This document shows, piece by piece, positions 52,634 to 62,600 of a stretch of 64,000 nt of DNA; the first letter of the stretch is position 1; each line of letters begins with the position of its first letter. The notes under the pieces are model-generated. The model saw nothing but the letters and a program-made list of their open reading frames with translations, was not told where the DNA came from and ran no database searches. Origin of the DNA: Bacteroides luhongzhouii. Its GTDB lineage: Bacteria; Bacteroidota; Bacteroidia; Bacteroidales; Bacteroidaceae. The stretch spans positions 3,224,001 to 3,288,000 of the forward strand of contig NZ_CP059973.1 of assembly GCF_009193295.2 (NCBI RefSeq), given 5' to 3'. The position numbers and the translations under genes are program-made.

Positions 52634-52718
52634 GGAGAGGTGGCAGAGTGGTCGATTGCGGCGGTCTTGAAAACCGTTGTACTGCGAGGTACCCGGGGTT
52701 CGAATCCCTGTCTCTCCG
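52634..52718 (+). tRNA. tRNA-Ser(UGA)
   Basis: An 85-base cloverleaf with acceptor stem GGAGAGG/TCTCTCC (one G-U pair), anticodon loop CTTGAAA giving anticodon TGA at 52668-52670, a long variable arm as expected of class II serine tRNAs and the T-loop GTTCGAATC. Discriminator G; CCA is not encoded. Reads UCA and other UCN codons. Confidence 0.95.
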
Positions 52719-52733
52719 CTTTTAATCAATAAA

Positions 52734-52770
52734 AAAATCCCTGTAAAGTTATACTTTGCAGGGATTTTTT
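52734..52770 (+). terminator. Terminator after tRNA-Ser
   Basis: AAAATCCCTG pairs with CAGGGATTTT around an inner AAAG/CTTT stem, ending in a T-run. Confidence 0.8.
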
Positions 52771-52807
52771 ATTTTGTGTATGTGTATCAAAAATGGAAGA
52801 TTCTCTG

Positions 52808-52815
52808 TATCTTTG
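52808..52815 (+). promoter_or_regulatory. -7 box directly before rlmF
   Basis: TATCTTTG ends only five bases before the rlmF ATG. If used, transcription would start at or within the start codon, giving a leaderless message. No -33 box is evident. Confidence 0.4.
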
Positions 52816-52820
52816 CCGGC

Positions 52821-53756
52821 ATGGCACAAAAAGGTGAGTTACATATAAGAAATAAACACAATGGTCAATACGATTTTCCGTTGTTGATAGAAAATTATCC
52901 TCCACTTAAGAAATTCGTATCACTTAATCCTCTGGGTGTACAAACTATAAACTTTTTTAATCCGCAAGCAGTAAAAGCTTTAAATAAAGCATTGTTAATC
53001 AGTTATTATGGCATTCGGTACTGGGATATACCGAAACAATACTTGTGTCCACCCATTCCCGGAAGAGCGGATTATATTCATTATATTGCCGATCTTATTC
53101 AGCCGGATAGGGTAGTGAAAGATTTGCAGGCAGAGGACGAGGATGTGAACGAACAGAAATCGAAATGCAGATGTCTGGATGTTGGGGTAGGCGCAAATTG
53201 TATTTATCCGATTATAGGGCACACAGAATATGGATGGACATTTGTGGGCAGTGATATTGATCCGGTTTCGATTGAGAATGCACGGAAGATAGTGACTTGC
53301 AACCCGGTATTGGCACATAAGATTGACTTGCGGCTTCAGAAAGACAGTCAGAAGATTTTTGAGGGAATTATCATGCCTGACGAATATTTTGATGTTACGA
53401 TATGTAATCCTCCGTTTCATAGCTCTAGGGAGGAAGCGGAAGATGGGACCTTGCGTAAATTAAGTAGTCTGAAAGGTGTGAAGGTGAAAAAAGTACAATT
53501 AAATTTTGGCGGGAGTGCGAATGAACTTTGGTGTGAGGGTGGAGAAATCCGTTTTATACTGAATATGATTTCCGAGAGTCAGAAATATCAGAAGAACTGT
53601 GGATGGTTCACCAGCTTGGTTTCAAAGGAAAAGAATCTCGAAAAGCTATGTGCTAAATTGAAGTCTGTGAATGTATCGGAGTATAAGATTATCAGAATGC
53701 AGCAAGGAACTAAAAGCAGCAGAATACTAGCCTGGAGATTTTCTAATAATTCATAA
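52821..53756 (+). CDS. rlmF: 23S rRNA (adenine-1618-N6)-methyltransferase RlmF
   Basis: Methylates A1618 of 23S rRNA using SAM. The 311 residues start [19 protein letters not shown], matching the family's N terminus, so longer upstream frames that run into the tRNA are rejected. SAM site: [14 protein letters not shown] with GSDID; catalytic N6-adenine motif NPPF in [12 protein letters not shown]. Further conserved GNxxELWCxGGE-like block: [16 protein letters not shown]. Length is normal. Confidence 0.93.
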   Translation: MAQKGELHIRNKHNGQYDFPLLIENYPPLKKFVSLNPLGVQTINFFNPQAVKALNKALLISYYGIRYWDIPKQYLCPPIPGRADYIHYIADLIQPDRVVKDLQAEDEDVNEQKSKCRCLDVGVGANCIYPIIGHTEYGWTFVGSDIDPVSIENARKIVTCNPVLAHKIDLRLQKDSQKIFEGIIMPDEYFDVTICNPPFHSSREEAEDGTLRKLSSLKGVKVKKVQLNFGGSANELWCEGGEIRFILNMISESQKYQKNCGWFTSLVSKEKNLEKLCAKLKSVNVSEYKIIRMQQGTKSSRILAWRFSNNS

Positions 53757-53767
53757 CAATCAGTGTA

Positions 53768-54037
53768 TTGACTGGTGAGTGTCCCGACCGGGATGGAATA
53801 GTAGTGTATTATACTCATCGCTGTCCGTTTACTGAATTCCATGTTCGCGGTTCTTTGGTCAATGCAGCCAGGAGTAAAGATCTCCCATTAAAAATAATAA
53901 AATTAGAAACTATGGAACAGGCACAAAATGCGCCTACCCCAGCCACTATCTTTACTCTTTTTTATAATGGGAAGTTTGTTACGACCGATTTAAGCGTATG
54001 TATTGAAGGGCGGTTGGGAAAAGCTTTAAGCTTGTGA
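53768..54037 (+). CDS. YoaP-like C-terminal domain fragment
   Basis: About 89 residues, beginning at a TTG because no ATG is available; the frame is open a few codons further upstream to 53750. VVYYTHRCPFTEFHVRGSL and TIFTLFYNGKFVTTDLSV match the thioredoxin-like YoaP domain that normally follows a GNAT acetyltransferase domain. That acetyltransferase part is not present; rlmF ends 11 bases before. It may be a remnant of a larger gene or a stand-alone small protein with an unusual start. The CPFTE cysteine is kept. Confidence 0.5.
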   Translation: MTGECPDRDGIVVYYTHRCPFTEFHVRGSLVNAARSKDLPLKIIKLETMEQAQNAPTPATIFTLFYNGKFVTTDLSVCIEGRLGKALSL

Positions 54038-54110
54038 TTTTATGAGAGAAATATTGATCAGGAATTAGAGATTGAATAATAAGGATGACTGTGTCTCGAT
54101 AGTGAATAAT

Positions 54111-54140
54111 AAAGACACAATCTGTGTCTTTACTCTTTTT
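54111..54140 (+). terminator. Likely terminator after the YoaP-like fragment
   Basis: AAAGACACA and TGTGTCTTT form a 9-bp stem with a 3-base loop, then ACTCTTTTT. Confidence 0.65.
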
Positions 54141-54187
54141 ACGATAGCTAATGTTTCTTATTTTAATTTTGCAAAATTAAAATGCGC

Positions 54188-54219
54188 CTTGCACTTTTTA
54201 TAGAAAATACATACCTTTG
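54188..54219 (+). promoter_or_regulatory. Promoter of the TPR/AraC regulator gene
   Basis: CTTG (54188-54191), a 20-base spacer and TACCTTTG (54212-54219). Start of transcription would be near 54225, which favours the ATG at 54252 over the one at 54228. Confidence 0.5.
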
Positions 54220-54251
54220 GGTGCTAAATGATTAAACACGATAAGGAATTT

Positions 54252-56009
54252 ATGCGTTTTTGGGTATGTATTTTTGTGCTTTTATTTGTACACAATCAAT
54301 TTTCGAGGGCTGATAAAATAATAAATAATGATTCTCTATATACTGAAAAATATATCAGAAATATTTATATTTCCGATCCTAAACGTGCTTTAGAGTTATT
54401 AGACGAGGCAGAAAGCAAAAAGGCATTCTCTTTACGGCTGATTTACGAATTACGTAGTTTGTCATACCGTAATATGTATATGAATAAACTGGCTTTTATG
54501 TATGCCCGAAAGTCATATCTGCTTGACTCCATATCTCAAAGGGAACCGAAGCATATGTTGAAGATGACGGTTTTTATGGCTGAACTTTCATCTGTGATGA
54601 GTAAATATAATGAGAGTATGAGATATGCTCTTAATGGGATTACGCAGGCGCAGAAACTAAAAGATCGGGAAGCCGAAGCCAGGTTGCTTTTTTGTATAGG
54701 AGAGAATAATTGGAGGTTGTCATTAAAGGATGAGGCATACAAATATTTTGACCGTACTATTGAATTGTTGCGCGGTTCAAAGGATATGCGGGAGATGATG
54801 TTGCTTTCTTATTATTATGGGGCCGAAATGGGATTTCTAATGACTGACTCTCGTATCAAGGAAGCTTTGAGTCTTGCTTATGAACGTGAGAAACTTCTTA
54901 AAAAATTAGAGAAATTACCCCAAATTCCTGAAGGGTACGTGGATGGTCAATATAGTTACTTATATGCAAAATTGGCCTATATCTCCTGTCTTGAAAAGAA
55001 ATATGTTCAGGCGGAACAATATTACCAGCAATATCAGGCATTGAAAGAATCTCAAACTCCGGACGGTAAAATGTATTCGATACCTTATTTAACCCTTTCC
55101 GGACAATATGAGAAAGTAATTGATAATTGCAGAGACTTCAAAGAACTGTTAAGGACACAACAAGATACCTTGAATGCTCAATATCTTACTATTCTAAATA
55201 AAGAAGTACAAGCTTATCTGGGTATGCATCGTTATAAAGAAGCGGCAGCGATACGCGAAACTATTATTGCGATAACAGATAGTATCAATAATAGAGACAA
55301 GGAAAATGCAGCATTGGAATTGAATGCGATGTATGGAGCTTCTGAAAAGGAGGAATATATTGCCGAACAAGCCTCTCAATTAAAGATAAGAAATATCTCA
55401 CTCAGCTTTTTGATATGTATAATTGTACTTATCTTGTTTATACTGTGGCGTTTGTGGCGTTTCAACCATATTGTCGAGTATAAAAATAGGATGCTTGCCA
55501 AACTTATAAATGAAAAATTTGCCAACAGAAAAGACGGTAATCAGTTGTCGGAAGCGGATGAGCAATTGGCTATCTCATCGGATTTGGAGCCGGAACTGAT
55601 TTCATCTGAAGAGCAGGAAGAACTTTTGGATGAAACAAATAAAGAAAGTGGGGAGGAAGAAGAGAATAAAAAGATATTTCAGGAGCTGAATGATATCGTT
55701 ATTCAGAAACAGTTATATCTTTCTTCAGAATTGTCGAGAGAAGATCTGGCACAAATCGTACATCTGAATAACGCACGTTTTGCGAGGATGATAAGAGAAT
55801 GTACCGGAACCAATTTCAATGGATATATCAATGAATTGCGCATTAATTATGCCATTGAACTGATGAAAAAGTATCCTAACTATACAATACGTGCCATAGC
55901 GGATGAGGCCGGATTTAATAGCACCCCGATTTTATACAGCCTTTTTAAGAAAAAGACGGGAATGACTCCTTACGAATTTAAAAAAGCACAGGATTCGTTA
56001 CGAAATTGA
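54252..56009 (+). CDS. Membrane-anchored TPR sensor with AraC-type DNA-binding domain
   Basis: Predicted regulator that senses something in the periplasm and binds DNA in the cytoplasm. About 585 residues: signal-like N terminus (MRFWVCIFVLLFVHNQFSRA), a helical tetratricopeptide-repeat region (about 25-375, e.g. AEARLLFCIGENNWRLSLKDEAYKYFDR), one transmembrane helix (ISLSFLICIIVLILFILW), an acidic linker rich in Glu, and an AraC-family HTH at the end (SREDLAQIVHLNNARFARMIREC ... FKKKTGMTPYEFKKA). There is no kinase or receiver domain. The upstream ATG at 54228 would add eight charged residues before the signal helix. Target genes unknown. Confidence 0.85.
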   Translation: MRFWVCIFVLLFVHNQFSRADKIINNDSLYTEKYIRNIYISDPKRALELLDEAESKKAFSLRLIYELRSLSYRNMYMNKLAFMYARKSYLLDSISQREPKHMLKMTVFMAELSSVMSKYNESMRYALNGITQAQKLKDREAEARLLFCIGENNWRLSLKDEAYKYFDRTIELLRGSKDMREMMLLSYYYGAEMGFLMTDSRIKEALSLAYEREKLLKKLEKLPQIPEGYVDGQYSYLYAKLAYISCLEKKYVQAEQYYQQYQALKESQTPDGKMYSIPYLTLSGQYEKVIDNCRDFKELLRTQQDTLNAQYLTILNKEVQAYLGMHRYKEAAAIRETIIAITDSINNRDKENAALELNAMYGASEKEEYIAEQASQLKIRNISLSFLICIIVLILFILWRLWRFNHIVEYKNRMLAKLINEKFANRKDGNQLSEADEQLAISSDLEPELISSEEQEELLDETNKESGEEEENKKIFQELNDIVIQKQLYLSSELSREDLAQIVHLNNARFARMIRECTGTNFNGYINELRINYAIELMKKYPNYTIRAIADEAGFNSTPILYSLFKKKTGMTPYEFKKAQDSLRN

Positions 56010-56074
56010 ATGGATTTCGCTAAACAATTTTCGCATTTTCCGGTTTATCTATTTATAATTAACTATAAATAGAA

Positions 56075-56437
56075 ATGATACAGGTTAGGATAAAGCGGGT
56101 TTACGAAGATTTTTCAGAAACAGATGGTTACCGGGTACTGGTAGATAAACTATGGCCACGCGGCATGAAGAAAGAATGGCTGAAGTACGATTACTGGGCA
56201 AAAGATATTACACCGTCTTCCACATTACGGGGATGGTTTCATGAAGATATTCCCGGACATTGGGAAGATTTTGTCGTACAGTATCAGAAAGAACTCGATG
56301 CTTCTCCCGCAATGGCTGATTTTCTGACTCTTATCAAACCGCATCCGGTGATAACACTACTTTACGCTTCCAAAGAACCGGTGTATAATCATGCCCGTAT
56401 CCTTCGCGATTATCTGGAAATGCGTCTGAAAGAGTGA
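56075..56437 (+). CDS. DUF488 family protein (YeaO-like)
   Basis: A 120-residue cytoplasmic protein with the family signatures IKRVYEDFSETDGYRVLVDKLWPRGMKKE and W-x-K-x-I-x-PS (WAKDITPSSTLRGWF), and ITLLYASKEPVYNHARIL near the end. DUF488 proteins are widespread and have no firmly established activity. It is separated from the regulator by 65 bases and from the menaquinone operon by a promoter. Confidence 0.88.
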   Translation: MIQVRIKRVYEDFSETDGYRVLVDKLWPRGMKKEWLKYDYWAKDITPSSTLRGWFHEDIPGHWEDFVVQYQKELDASPAMADFLTLIKPHPVITLLYASKEPVYNHARILRDYLEMRLKE

Positions 56438-56488
56438 AATTAAAGTAATTTTTATCTGTTTACGCTTTCTGTCGTTCACTCAATTTCC

Positions 56489-56496
56489 TACCTTTG
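56489..56496 (+). promoter_or_regulatory. -7 box of the menaquinone operon
   Basis: TACCTTTG, an exact TAnnTTTG match, 25 bases before the first ATG. The -33 box is weak. Confidence 0.45.
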
Positions 56497-56521
56497 TAAT
56501 CTAAATCAAAATCGTGTAATC

Positions 56522-57754
56522 ATGAAGTATAAATTATTGGTTCTTGATGTAGACGGAACACTCCTCAATGATGCGAAAGAAATTAGTAAACGTACATTGG
56601 CTGCCCTGTTGAAGGTTCAGCAAATGGGAGTACGTATTGTGCTGGCATCCGGCAGACCGACTTATGGCCTGATGCCGCTGGCCAAGATGCTCGAACTTGG
56701 AAACTATGGAGGTTTTATCCTTTCCTATAATGGCTGTCAGATTATCAATGCACAAAACGGGGAAATTCTGTTTGAACGTCGGATTAATCCCGAAATGTTG
56801 CCGTATCTGGAAAAGAAAGCCCGTAAAAACGGTTTTGCCTTATTCACTTATCATGATGATACGATCATAACGGATTCTCCTGAAAATGAACATATCCAAA
56901 ATGAAGCCCGGTTGAATAACCTGCAAATAATCAAAGAAGAAGAATTTTCTGCTGCCATTGATTTTGCGCCTTGTAAGTGTATGCTGGTCAGCGATGATGA
57001 AGAAGCACTGCTTGGTCTGGAAGATCACTGGAAGAGAAGACTGAATGGAGCGTTGGACGTATTTCGTTCGGAGCCTTATTTTCTGGAAGTAGTTCCCTGC
57101 GCCATTGATAAAGCCAATTCTCTGGGTGCTTTGCTGGAGGTGCTGGATATGAAGCGCGAGGAAGTGATTGCTGTGGGCGACGGTGTGTGTGACGTAACAA
57201 TGATTCAATTGGCCGGGCTGGGCGTAGCTATGGGACATTCACAAGACTCGGTGAAAGCCTGTGCCGATTATGTGACCGCTTCGAATGAGGAAGACGGAGT
57301 GGCCGTTGCAGTGGAGAAGGCTATCATAGCCGAAGTGCGTGCAGCCGAAATTCCCCTTGACCAACTGAATGCGCAGGCACGCCACGCATTGATGGGAAAC
57401 TTGGGAATTCAATATACTTATGCTGACGAAGACCGTGTGGAAGCAACGATGCCGGTAGACCATCGTACCCGTCAGCCTTTTGGCATTTTGCATGGTGGAG
57501 CTACTCTTGCATTGGCGGAAACAGTTGCCGGACTTGGTTCAATGATTCTTTGCCAGCCGGACGAGATTGTAGTAGGAATGCAGGTCAGCGGAAACCATAT
57601 ATCTTCTGCACATGAAGGGGATACAGTGCGTGCAGTAGGAACCGTTGTACATAAAGGACGTTCCTCCCACGTATGGAATGTAGACGTGTTTACTTCAACA
57701 AACAAACTGGTGTCTTCCATACGGGTAGTGAACAGCGTGATGAAAAAGAGATGA
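56522..57754 (+). CDS. HAD phosphatase fused to hotdog thioesterase (MenI-like DHNA-CoA hydrolase)
   Basis: A two-domain protein of 410 residues. Residues 1-270 are a Cof-type HAD hydrolase (LDVDGTLLND with both Asp, ASGRPT, and VGDGVCDVTMIQLAG). Residues about 280-410 form a PaaI/MenI-type hotdog thioesterase with RQPFGILHGGATLALAETVAGLGS, whose HGG and Glu match the acyl-CoA thioesterase site. As the first gene of the menaquinone operon, the thioesterase half very probably hydrolyses 1,4-dihydroxy-2-naphthoyl-CoA made by MenB. The HAD half's substrate is unknown. The stop overlaps the menF start (ATGA). Confidence 0.88.
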   Translation: MKYKLLVLDVDGTLLNDAKEISKRTLAALLKVQQMGVRIVLASGRPTYGLMPLAKMLELGNYGGFILSYNGCQIINAQNGEILFERRINPEMLPYLEKKARKNGFALFTYHDDTIITDSPENEHIQNEARLNNLQIIKEEEFSAAIDFAPCKCMLVSDDEEALLGLEDHWKRRLNGALDVFRSEPYFLEVVPCAIDKANSLGALLEVLDMKREEVIAVGDGVCDVTMIQLAGLGVAMGHSQDSVKACADYVTASNEEDGVAVAVEKAIIAEVRAAEIPLDQLNAQARHALMGNLGIQYTYADEDRVEATMPVDHRTRQPFGILHGGATLALAETVAGLGSMILCQPDEIVVGMQVSGNHISSAHEGDTVRAVGTVVHKGRSSHVWNVDVFTSTNKLVSSIRVVNSVMKKR

Positions 57755-58866
57755 CCGACGAAGAAATAAGTAACTTGACAACTATTGATGCATTTATTCA
57801 GCGTAAACAGCCGTTTGCTGTTTACCGTATTCCCGGAGAGAAAGTTCCCCGTCTGTTGACGCAGGCGGAAGGAACGGTCCGCTTGATATACGATCTGAAA
57901 GAACTGAACGGACAGAGAGGATTTGTAATTGCTCCGTTTCAGGTGAGTGAGTCATGTCCGGTTGTATTGATTCAACCCGATCAGTGGGGACAGCCTTTAC
58001 CGATGGATGATGATACGGAGGAAGACCGGGAGGTAGCGTTGTGCCTGCAAGGACAAGAATCATTTCTGACTTCTTCCACGGAGGAATATGCGGTATGCTT
58101 TCATACCTTTATAAATGCGTTACGTGACAGGACTTTTGATAAACTAGTGCTTTCCCGTCATCTTACAGTTGATAAAGTAGCTGATTTCTCTCCTTCGTCC
58201 ATTTTTCGGGCGGCTTGTAAACGTTATATTCATTCGTATATATACTTATGTTATACTCCGCAGACAGGTATCTGGCTGGGAAGCACTCCCGAAATCATTT
58301 TATCGGGTGAGAAGGACGAATGGCATACGGTTGCGCTAGCCGGAACGCAGCCTTTACAAGATGGCAGACTACCGCAAGTGTGGGATGAAAAGAACCGGAA
58401 AGAACAGGATTATGTCACTTCTTATATCCGCCGTCAGCTTCTTTCACTGGATATCCATTCTACGGAGAACGGACCATTTCCTGCTTATGCCGGTGCTTTG
58501 TCACATTTAAAAACCGATTTCCGGTTCGCTTTGAAAGATAATAAAGGTTTGGGAGATCTTCTGAAAGTTTTGCATCCGACACCTGCCGTATGCGGCTTGC
58601 CGAAGGAAGAAGCCTATCAGTTTATTTTGCGGAACGAAGGTTACGACCGACGCTATTACTCTGGCTTTATCGGATGGCTTGATCCGGAAGGGCGAACAGA
58701 CTTGTATGTAAACCTGCGCTGTATGCATATCGAAGATAAACAACTCACTCTTTATGCCGGCGGTGGATTATTGGCCTCTTCGGAATTGAATGACGAATGG
58801 CTGGAAACGGAGAAGAAGTTGCAAACTATCAAACGGCTGATTGCAGTGCCTCCTTTAAAATCATAA
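57751..58866 (+). CDS. menF: Isochorismate synthase MenF
   Basis: Converts chorismate to isochorismate, the first step of menaquinone synthesis. The chosen ATG ([15 protein letters not shown]) overlaps the previous stop by four bases; an earlier in-frame Met inside the thioesterase domain is unlikely. 371 residues with the chorismate-binding domain at about 125-365: [52 protein letters not shown] and YYSGFIGW, all typical of the family. The N-terminal part is short, as usual in Bacteroidetes. Confidence 0.93.
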   Translation: MTDEEISNLTTIDAFIQRKQPFAVYRIPGEKVPRLLTQAEGTVRLIYDLKELNGQRGFVIAPFQVSESCPVVLIQPDQWGQPLPMDDDTEEDREVALCLQGQESFLTSSTEEYAVCFHTFINALRDRTFDKLVLSRHLTVDKVADFSPSSIFRAACKRYIHSYIYLCYTPQTGIWLGSTPEIILSGEKDEWHTVALAGTQPLQDGRLPQVWDEKNRKEQDYVTSYIRRQLLSLDIHSTENGPFPAYAGALSHLKTDFRFALKDNKGLGDLLKVLHPTPAVCGLPKEEAYQFILRNEGYDRRYYSGFIGWLDPEGRTDLYVNLRCMHIEDKQLTLYAGGGLLASSELNDEWLETEKKLQTIKRLIAVPPLKS

Positions 58867-58885
58867 ACTACTAATAATTATCATC

Positions 58886-60553
58886 ATGTATACAGACAAG
58901 AAGAACATACTCCAGTTGGTTGCGTTGCTCGAGGCGCATGGGATTACTAAGGTTGTGTTGTGTCCGGGTAGTCGTAACACGCCCCTAGTGCATACTTTGT
59001 CTAATCATCCGAATTTTACCTGCTATCCGGTGACTGATGAACGGAGTGCCGGCTATTTTGCCATCGGTCTTGCGTTGAATGGTGGTAAGCCTGCAGCTGT
59101 CTGCTGCACTTCCGGTACTGCATTATTAAACCTTCATCCGGCTGTGGCAGAAGCATTTTATCAAAATGTTCCTCTGGTCATTATTTCTGCAGACCGTCCC
59201 GCTGCTTGGATCGGGCAGATGGATGGACAGACTGTACCACAACCGGGCGTATTTCAGACGTTGGTCAAGAAGTCGGTAAACCTTCCGGAGATTCATACGG
59301 AAGAAGATGAATGGTATTGCAATCGTCTGGTGAATGAAGCATTGCTGGAGACGAACCATCATGGAAAAGGACCGGTACATATCAATGTACCTATTTCTGA
59401 ACCATTGTTCCAGTTTACGGTTGATTCGCTTCCTGAAGTGCGTGTCATTACCCGTTATCAGGGATTGAACGTCTACGATCGTGATTATAACGATTTGGTC
59501 GACCGGATGAATAAATACCAGAAGCGTATGATTATCATCGGTCAGATGAATCTTATCTACCTGTTTGAAAAAAGATATATCAAGTTATTATATAAACATT
59601 TTGCCTGGTTGACGGAACATATCGGCAACCAGACAGTTCCCGGTATTCCGGTAAAGAACTTCGATGCGGCGCTTTATGCCATGCCCGCAGAGAAGGTAGA
59701 TCAGATGGTTCCAGAGTTGCTGATTACTTATGGGGGACATGTCGTTTCCAAACGATTGAAGAAGTTTCTCCGTCAGCATCCGCCTAAAGAACATTGGCAC
59801 GTATCGCCGGACGGTGAGGTGGTCGATTTGTACGGCTCATTAACTACGGTGATCGAAATGGATCCGTTCGAGTTTTTGGAGAAGATAGCCAGTTTGCTGG
59901 ACAATCGGACTCCTGAATATCCCCGTGTGTGGGAAAACTATTGCAAGATCATTCCCGAACCGGAGTTTGCTTATTCGGAAATGTCTGCCGTCGGTACGTT
60001 ATTGAAAGCCTTGCCGGAGTCATGTGCCTTGCATCTGGCAAACAGTTCAGTGGTGCGTTATGCGCAATTATACTCAATTCCTTCTACGATTGAAGTTTGT
60101 TGCAATCGGGGAACAAGCGGCATTGAAGGCTCATTGTCTACTGCTGTCGGTTATGCGGCAGCTTCCGATAAACTGAACTTTATAGCTATCGGAGATTTGA
60201 GCTTCTTTTATGATATGAATGCGTTGTGGAATGTCAACGTTCGCTCCAATCTGCGTATCCTTTTGTTAAATAATGGAGGAGGAGAGATTTTCCATACCTT
60301 GCCGGGATTGGATATGTCGGGTACATCACATAAATTTATTGCGGCAGTCCATAAAACGTCGGCCAAAGGTTGGGCAGAGGAACGTGGATTCCTCTATCTG
60401 CAAGCGCAAAATGACGAAGAACTGGCTGAAGCGATGACAACTTTCACTCAACCGGAAGCTATGGAACAGCCTGTGCTCTTAGAGGTGTTTACCAACAAAA
60501 ACAAGGACGCACGCATGTTGAAAAATTATTATCATCAATTAAAACAAAAATAG
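58886..60553 (+). CDS. menD: 2-succinyl-5-enolpyruvyl-6-hydroxy-3-cyclohexene-1-carboxylate synthase MenD
   Basis: Thiamine diphosphate enzyme that joins isochorismate and 2-oxoglutarate. The 555-residue protein has the N-terminal pyrimidine-binding domain ([31 protein letters not shown] with the conserved Glu, [18 protein letters not shown]) and the C-terminal pyrophosphate domain ([45 protein letters not shown]). All expected motifs are intact. It follows menF by 19 bases. Confidence 0.95.
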   Translation: MYTDKKNILQLVALLEAHGITKVVLCPGSRNTPLVHTLSNHPNFTCYPVTDERSAGYFAIGLALNGGKPAAVCCTSGTALLNLHPAVAEAFYQNVPLVIISADRPAAWIGQMDGQTVPQPGVFQTLVKKSVNLPEIHTEEDEWYCNRLVNEALLETNHHGKGPVHINVPISEPLFQFTVDSLPEVRVITRYQGLNVYDRDYNDLVDRMNKYQKRMIIIGQMNLIYLFEKRYIKLLYKHFAWLTEHIGNQTVPGIPVKNFDAALYAMPAEKVDQMVPELLITYGGHVVSKRLKKFLRQHPPKEHWHVSPDGEVVDLYGSLTTVIEMDPFEFLEKIASLLDNRTPEYPRVWENYCKIIPEPEFAYSEMSAVGTLLKALPESCALHLANSSVVRYAQLYSIPSTIEVCCNRGTSGIEGSLSTAVGYAAASDKLNFIAIGDLSFFYDMNALWNVNVRSNLRILLLNNGGGEIFHTLPGLDMSGTSHKFIAAVHKTSAKGWAEERGFLYLQAQNDEELAEAMTTFTQPEAMEQPVLLEVFTNKNKDARMLKNYYHQLKQK

Positions 60554-60556
60554 ATT

Positions 60557-61381
60557 ATGTCAACACAAAGAGAGTGGACAACCATTAGAGAATACGACGA
60601 TATTCTTTTTGATTATTATAATGGAATTGCCCGTATCACGATTAACCGTGAGCGTTATCGGAATGCGTTTACTCCGACAACTACTGCTGAAATGAGTGAC
60701 GCATTGCGCATCTGCCGTGAAGAAGCGGATATTGATGTGATTGTGATTACCGGAGCCGGTGATAAGGCATTCTGTTCGGGTGGCGACCAGAATGTGAAAG
60801 GACGTGGCGGATATATCGGAAAAGACGGTGTGCCTCGTCTTAGCGTATTGGATGTGCAAAAGCAGATTCGCAGCATCCCGAAACCGGTAATTGCTGCCGT
60901 GAACGGTTTTGCCATTGGCGGCGGACATGTACTTCATGTGGTATGTGATTTGTCCATTGCGTCGGAAAATGCCATTTTCGGTCAGACAGGTCCTCGTGTA
61001 GGTAGCTTTGATGCCGGATTCGGTGCGTCTTATCTGGCACGTGTAGTGGGGCAGAAGAAAGCACGCGAAATCTGGTTCCTCTGCCGGAAGTATAATGCAC
61101 AAGAAGCATTGGATATGGGATTAGTGAATAAAGTAGTTCCCTTGGAGCAGTTGGAAGATGAATATGTGCAGTGGGCGGAAGAAATGATGCAGCTCAGTCC
61201 GTTGGCTTTACGTATGATTAAGGCCGGATTGAATGCCGAACTCGACGGTCAGGCAGGTATTCAGGAACTGGCAGGTGACGCAACATTGCTCTATTATCTG
61301 ACAGATGAAGCACAGGAAGGGAAAAATGCGTTTTTGGAGAAACGTAAACCGAACTTCAAACAATATCCGAAATTTCCCTAA
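60557..61381 (+). CDS. menB: 1,4-dihydroxy-2-naphthoyl-CoA synthase MenB
   Basis: Ring-closing enzyme of the crotonase family. The 274-residue protein has [21 protein letters not shown], the RNAFTPTT segment, [15 protein letters not shown], the oxyanion-hole block [19 protein letters not shown], and [19 protein letters not shown], which carries the Asp/Ser pair typical of MenB. It begins three bases after menD. A repeat element separates it from menC. Confidence 0.95.
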   Translation: MSTQREWTTIREYDDILFDYYNGIARITINRERYRNAFTPTTTAEMSDALRICREEADIDVIVITGAGDKAFCSGGDQNVKGRGGYIGKDGVPRLSVLDVQKQIRSIPKPVIAAVNGFAIGGGHVLHVVCDLSIASENAIFGQTGPRVGSFDAGFGASYLARVVGQKKAREIWFLCRKYNAQEALDMGLVNKVVPLEQLEDEYVQWAEEMMQLSPLALRMIKAGLNAELDGQAGIQELAGDATLLYYLTDEAQEGKNAFLEKRKPNFKQYPKFP

Positions 61382-61388
61382 AATCGGT

Positions 61389-61537
61389 TTTACCACAGAG
61401 TACCACAGAGTTTGCTTTTTCTGCGCTTAATCCCGATTTTTCTGCAAAGCAAGACTGTGAGGAGAGAACGCTAGGAGAACTGCAAGAGATATAACTTACT
61501 AAAACTTCATGAGACTCTGCGTTATTCTGTGGTGAAT
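61389..61537. repeat. Intergenic ACCACAGAG repeat element between menB and menC
   Basis: TTACCACAGAG occurs twice in tandem at the left end, and an inverted version (ATTCTGTGGTGAA) is found at the right end, enclosing about 110 bases of non-coding sequence. The ends resemble those of the palindrome at 17744-17831. It interrupts an otherwise tight operon by 172 bases. Confidence 0.6.
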
Positions 61538-61553
61538 TGAAAAATTATGCACG

Positions 61554-62579
61554 ATGAACTGTAAAATAGAAATTATTCCCCAATTGCTCCATTTCAAGCA
61601 GCCTGCCGGAACTTCCCGGGGAACATATACCACGCGTAAAGTCTGGTATCTTCATTTCACCTCTCCTGACTTCCCTGGCAGAGTGGGAATAGGAGAGTGT
61701 GCACCTTTGCCCGCTTTAAGTTGTGACGATCTTCCTGATTACGAAGATATATTAGTGAAAGCCTGTCGGAAAGTAGAGAGGGAACAAGGTAGATTGGATA
61801 TGGATGGCTTGTGTGACTATCCTTCAATTTTATTTGGTCTGGAAACAGCCATCCGGCATTTCTTTGCAGGAAACTGGGCTTTAAGTGATACGGCTTTCTC
61901 ACGTGGAGAAGTTGGAATTCCGATTAACGGTCTTATCTGGATGGGAGATTTTCAGAACATGTTATCCCAGATTGAGAAAAAGATGGAAGCTGGGTTTCGC
62001 TGCATCAAGTTAAAGATAGGTGCCATCAATTTTGAAGAAGAACTGACATTACTGCGTCATATTCGTGCGCGTTATTCTTCCAAGGAAATAGAGTTGCGTG
62101 TAGATGCAAATGGTGCTTTTTCTCCGGTCGATGCAATGGAAAAACTGAAACGTCTGTCCGAACTTGATTTGCATTCCATCGAACAGCCGATCCGTGCCGG
62201 ACAATGGGAGGAAATGGCCCGTCTTGCTTCCGAATCTCCGTTACCGATCGCTTTGGATGAAGAATTGATAGGATGCAACACGCTGGAAAAAAGGCAAGAA
62301 CTGCTTTCAACAGTCCGTCCGCAATATATCGTTATAAAACCTTCCCTTCATGGAGGAATATGCGGAGGAGATGAATGGATTATCGAAGCAGAAAAGCAGC
62401 ATATCGGCTGGTGGATTACTTCCGCACTAGAATCAAACATTGGTTTGAACGCTATTGCACAGTGGTGTGCAACATTCAGCAATCCGTTGCCGCAGGGACT
62501 GGGAACAGGGGCGCTCTTTACAGACAACGTGGAAGTGCCTCTTGAAATAAGAAAAGATTGTCTATGGTTTTGTAAATGA
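61554..62579 (+). CDS. menC: o-Succinylbenzoate synthase MenC
   Basis: Dehydratase of the enolase superfamily. The 341 residues contain a capping domain (GIGECAPLPALS) and a barrel with the catalytic set: Lys pair in CIKLKIGAINFEEE, metal ligands in VDANGAF, SIEQPI and LDEELIG, and Lys in YIVIKPSLHGG. Consistent with MenC and not with racemase members because of its operon place between menB and menE. Length is normal. Confidence 0.92.
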   Translation: MNCKIEIIPQLLHFKQPAGTSRGTYTTRKVWYLHFTSPDFPGRVGIGECAPLPALSCDDLPDYEDILVKACRKVEREQGRLDMDGLCDYPSILFGLETAIRHFFAGNWALSDTAFSRGEVGIPINGLIWMGDFQNMLSQIEKKMEAGFRCIKLKIGAINFEEELTLLRHIRARYSSKEIELRVDANGAFSPVDAMEKLKRLSELDLHSIEQPIRAGQWEEMARLASESPLPIALDEELIGCNTLEKRQELLSTVRPQYIVIKPSLHGGICGGDEWIIEAEKQHIGWWITSALESNIGLNAIAQWCATFSNPLPQGLGTGALFTDNVEVPLEIRKDCLWFCK

Positions 62580-62600
62580 TGGCATTTAAAGGATATTCCG

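Noticed and set aside
52677..52820. Extended N terminus of RlmF reaching into the tRNA gene
   Set aside because: The extension overlaps tRNA-Ser and its terminator; the RlmF family starts at the later ATG.
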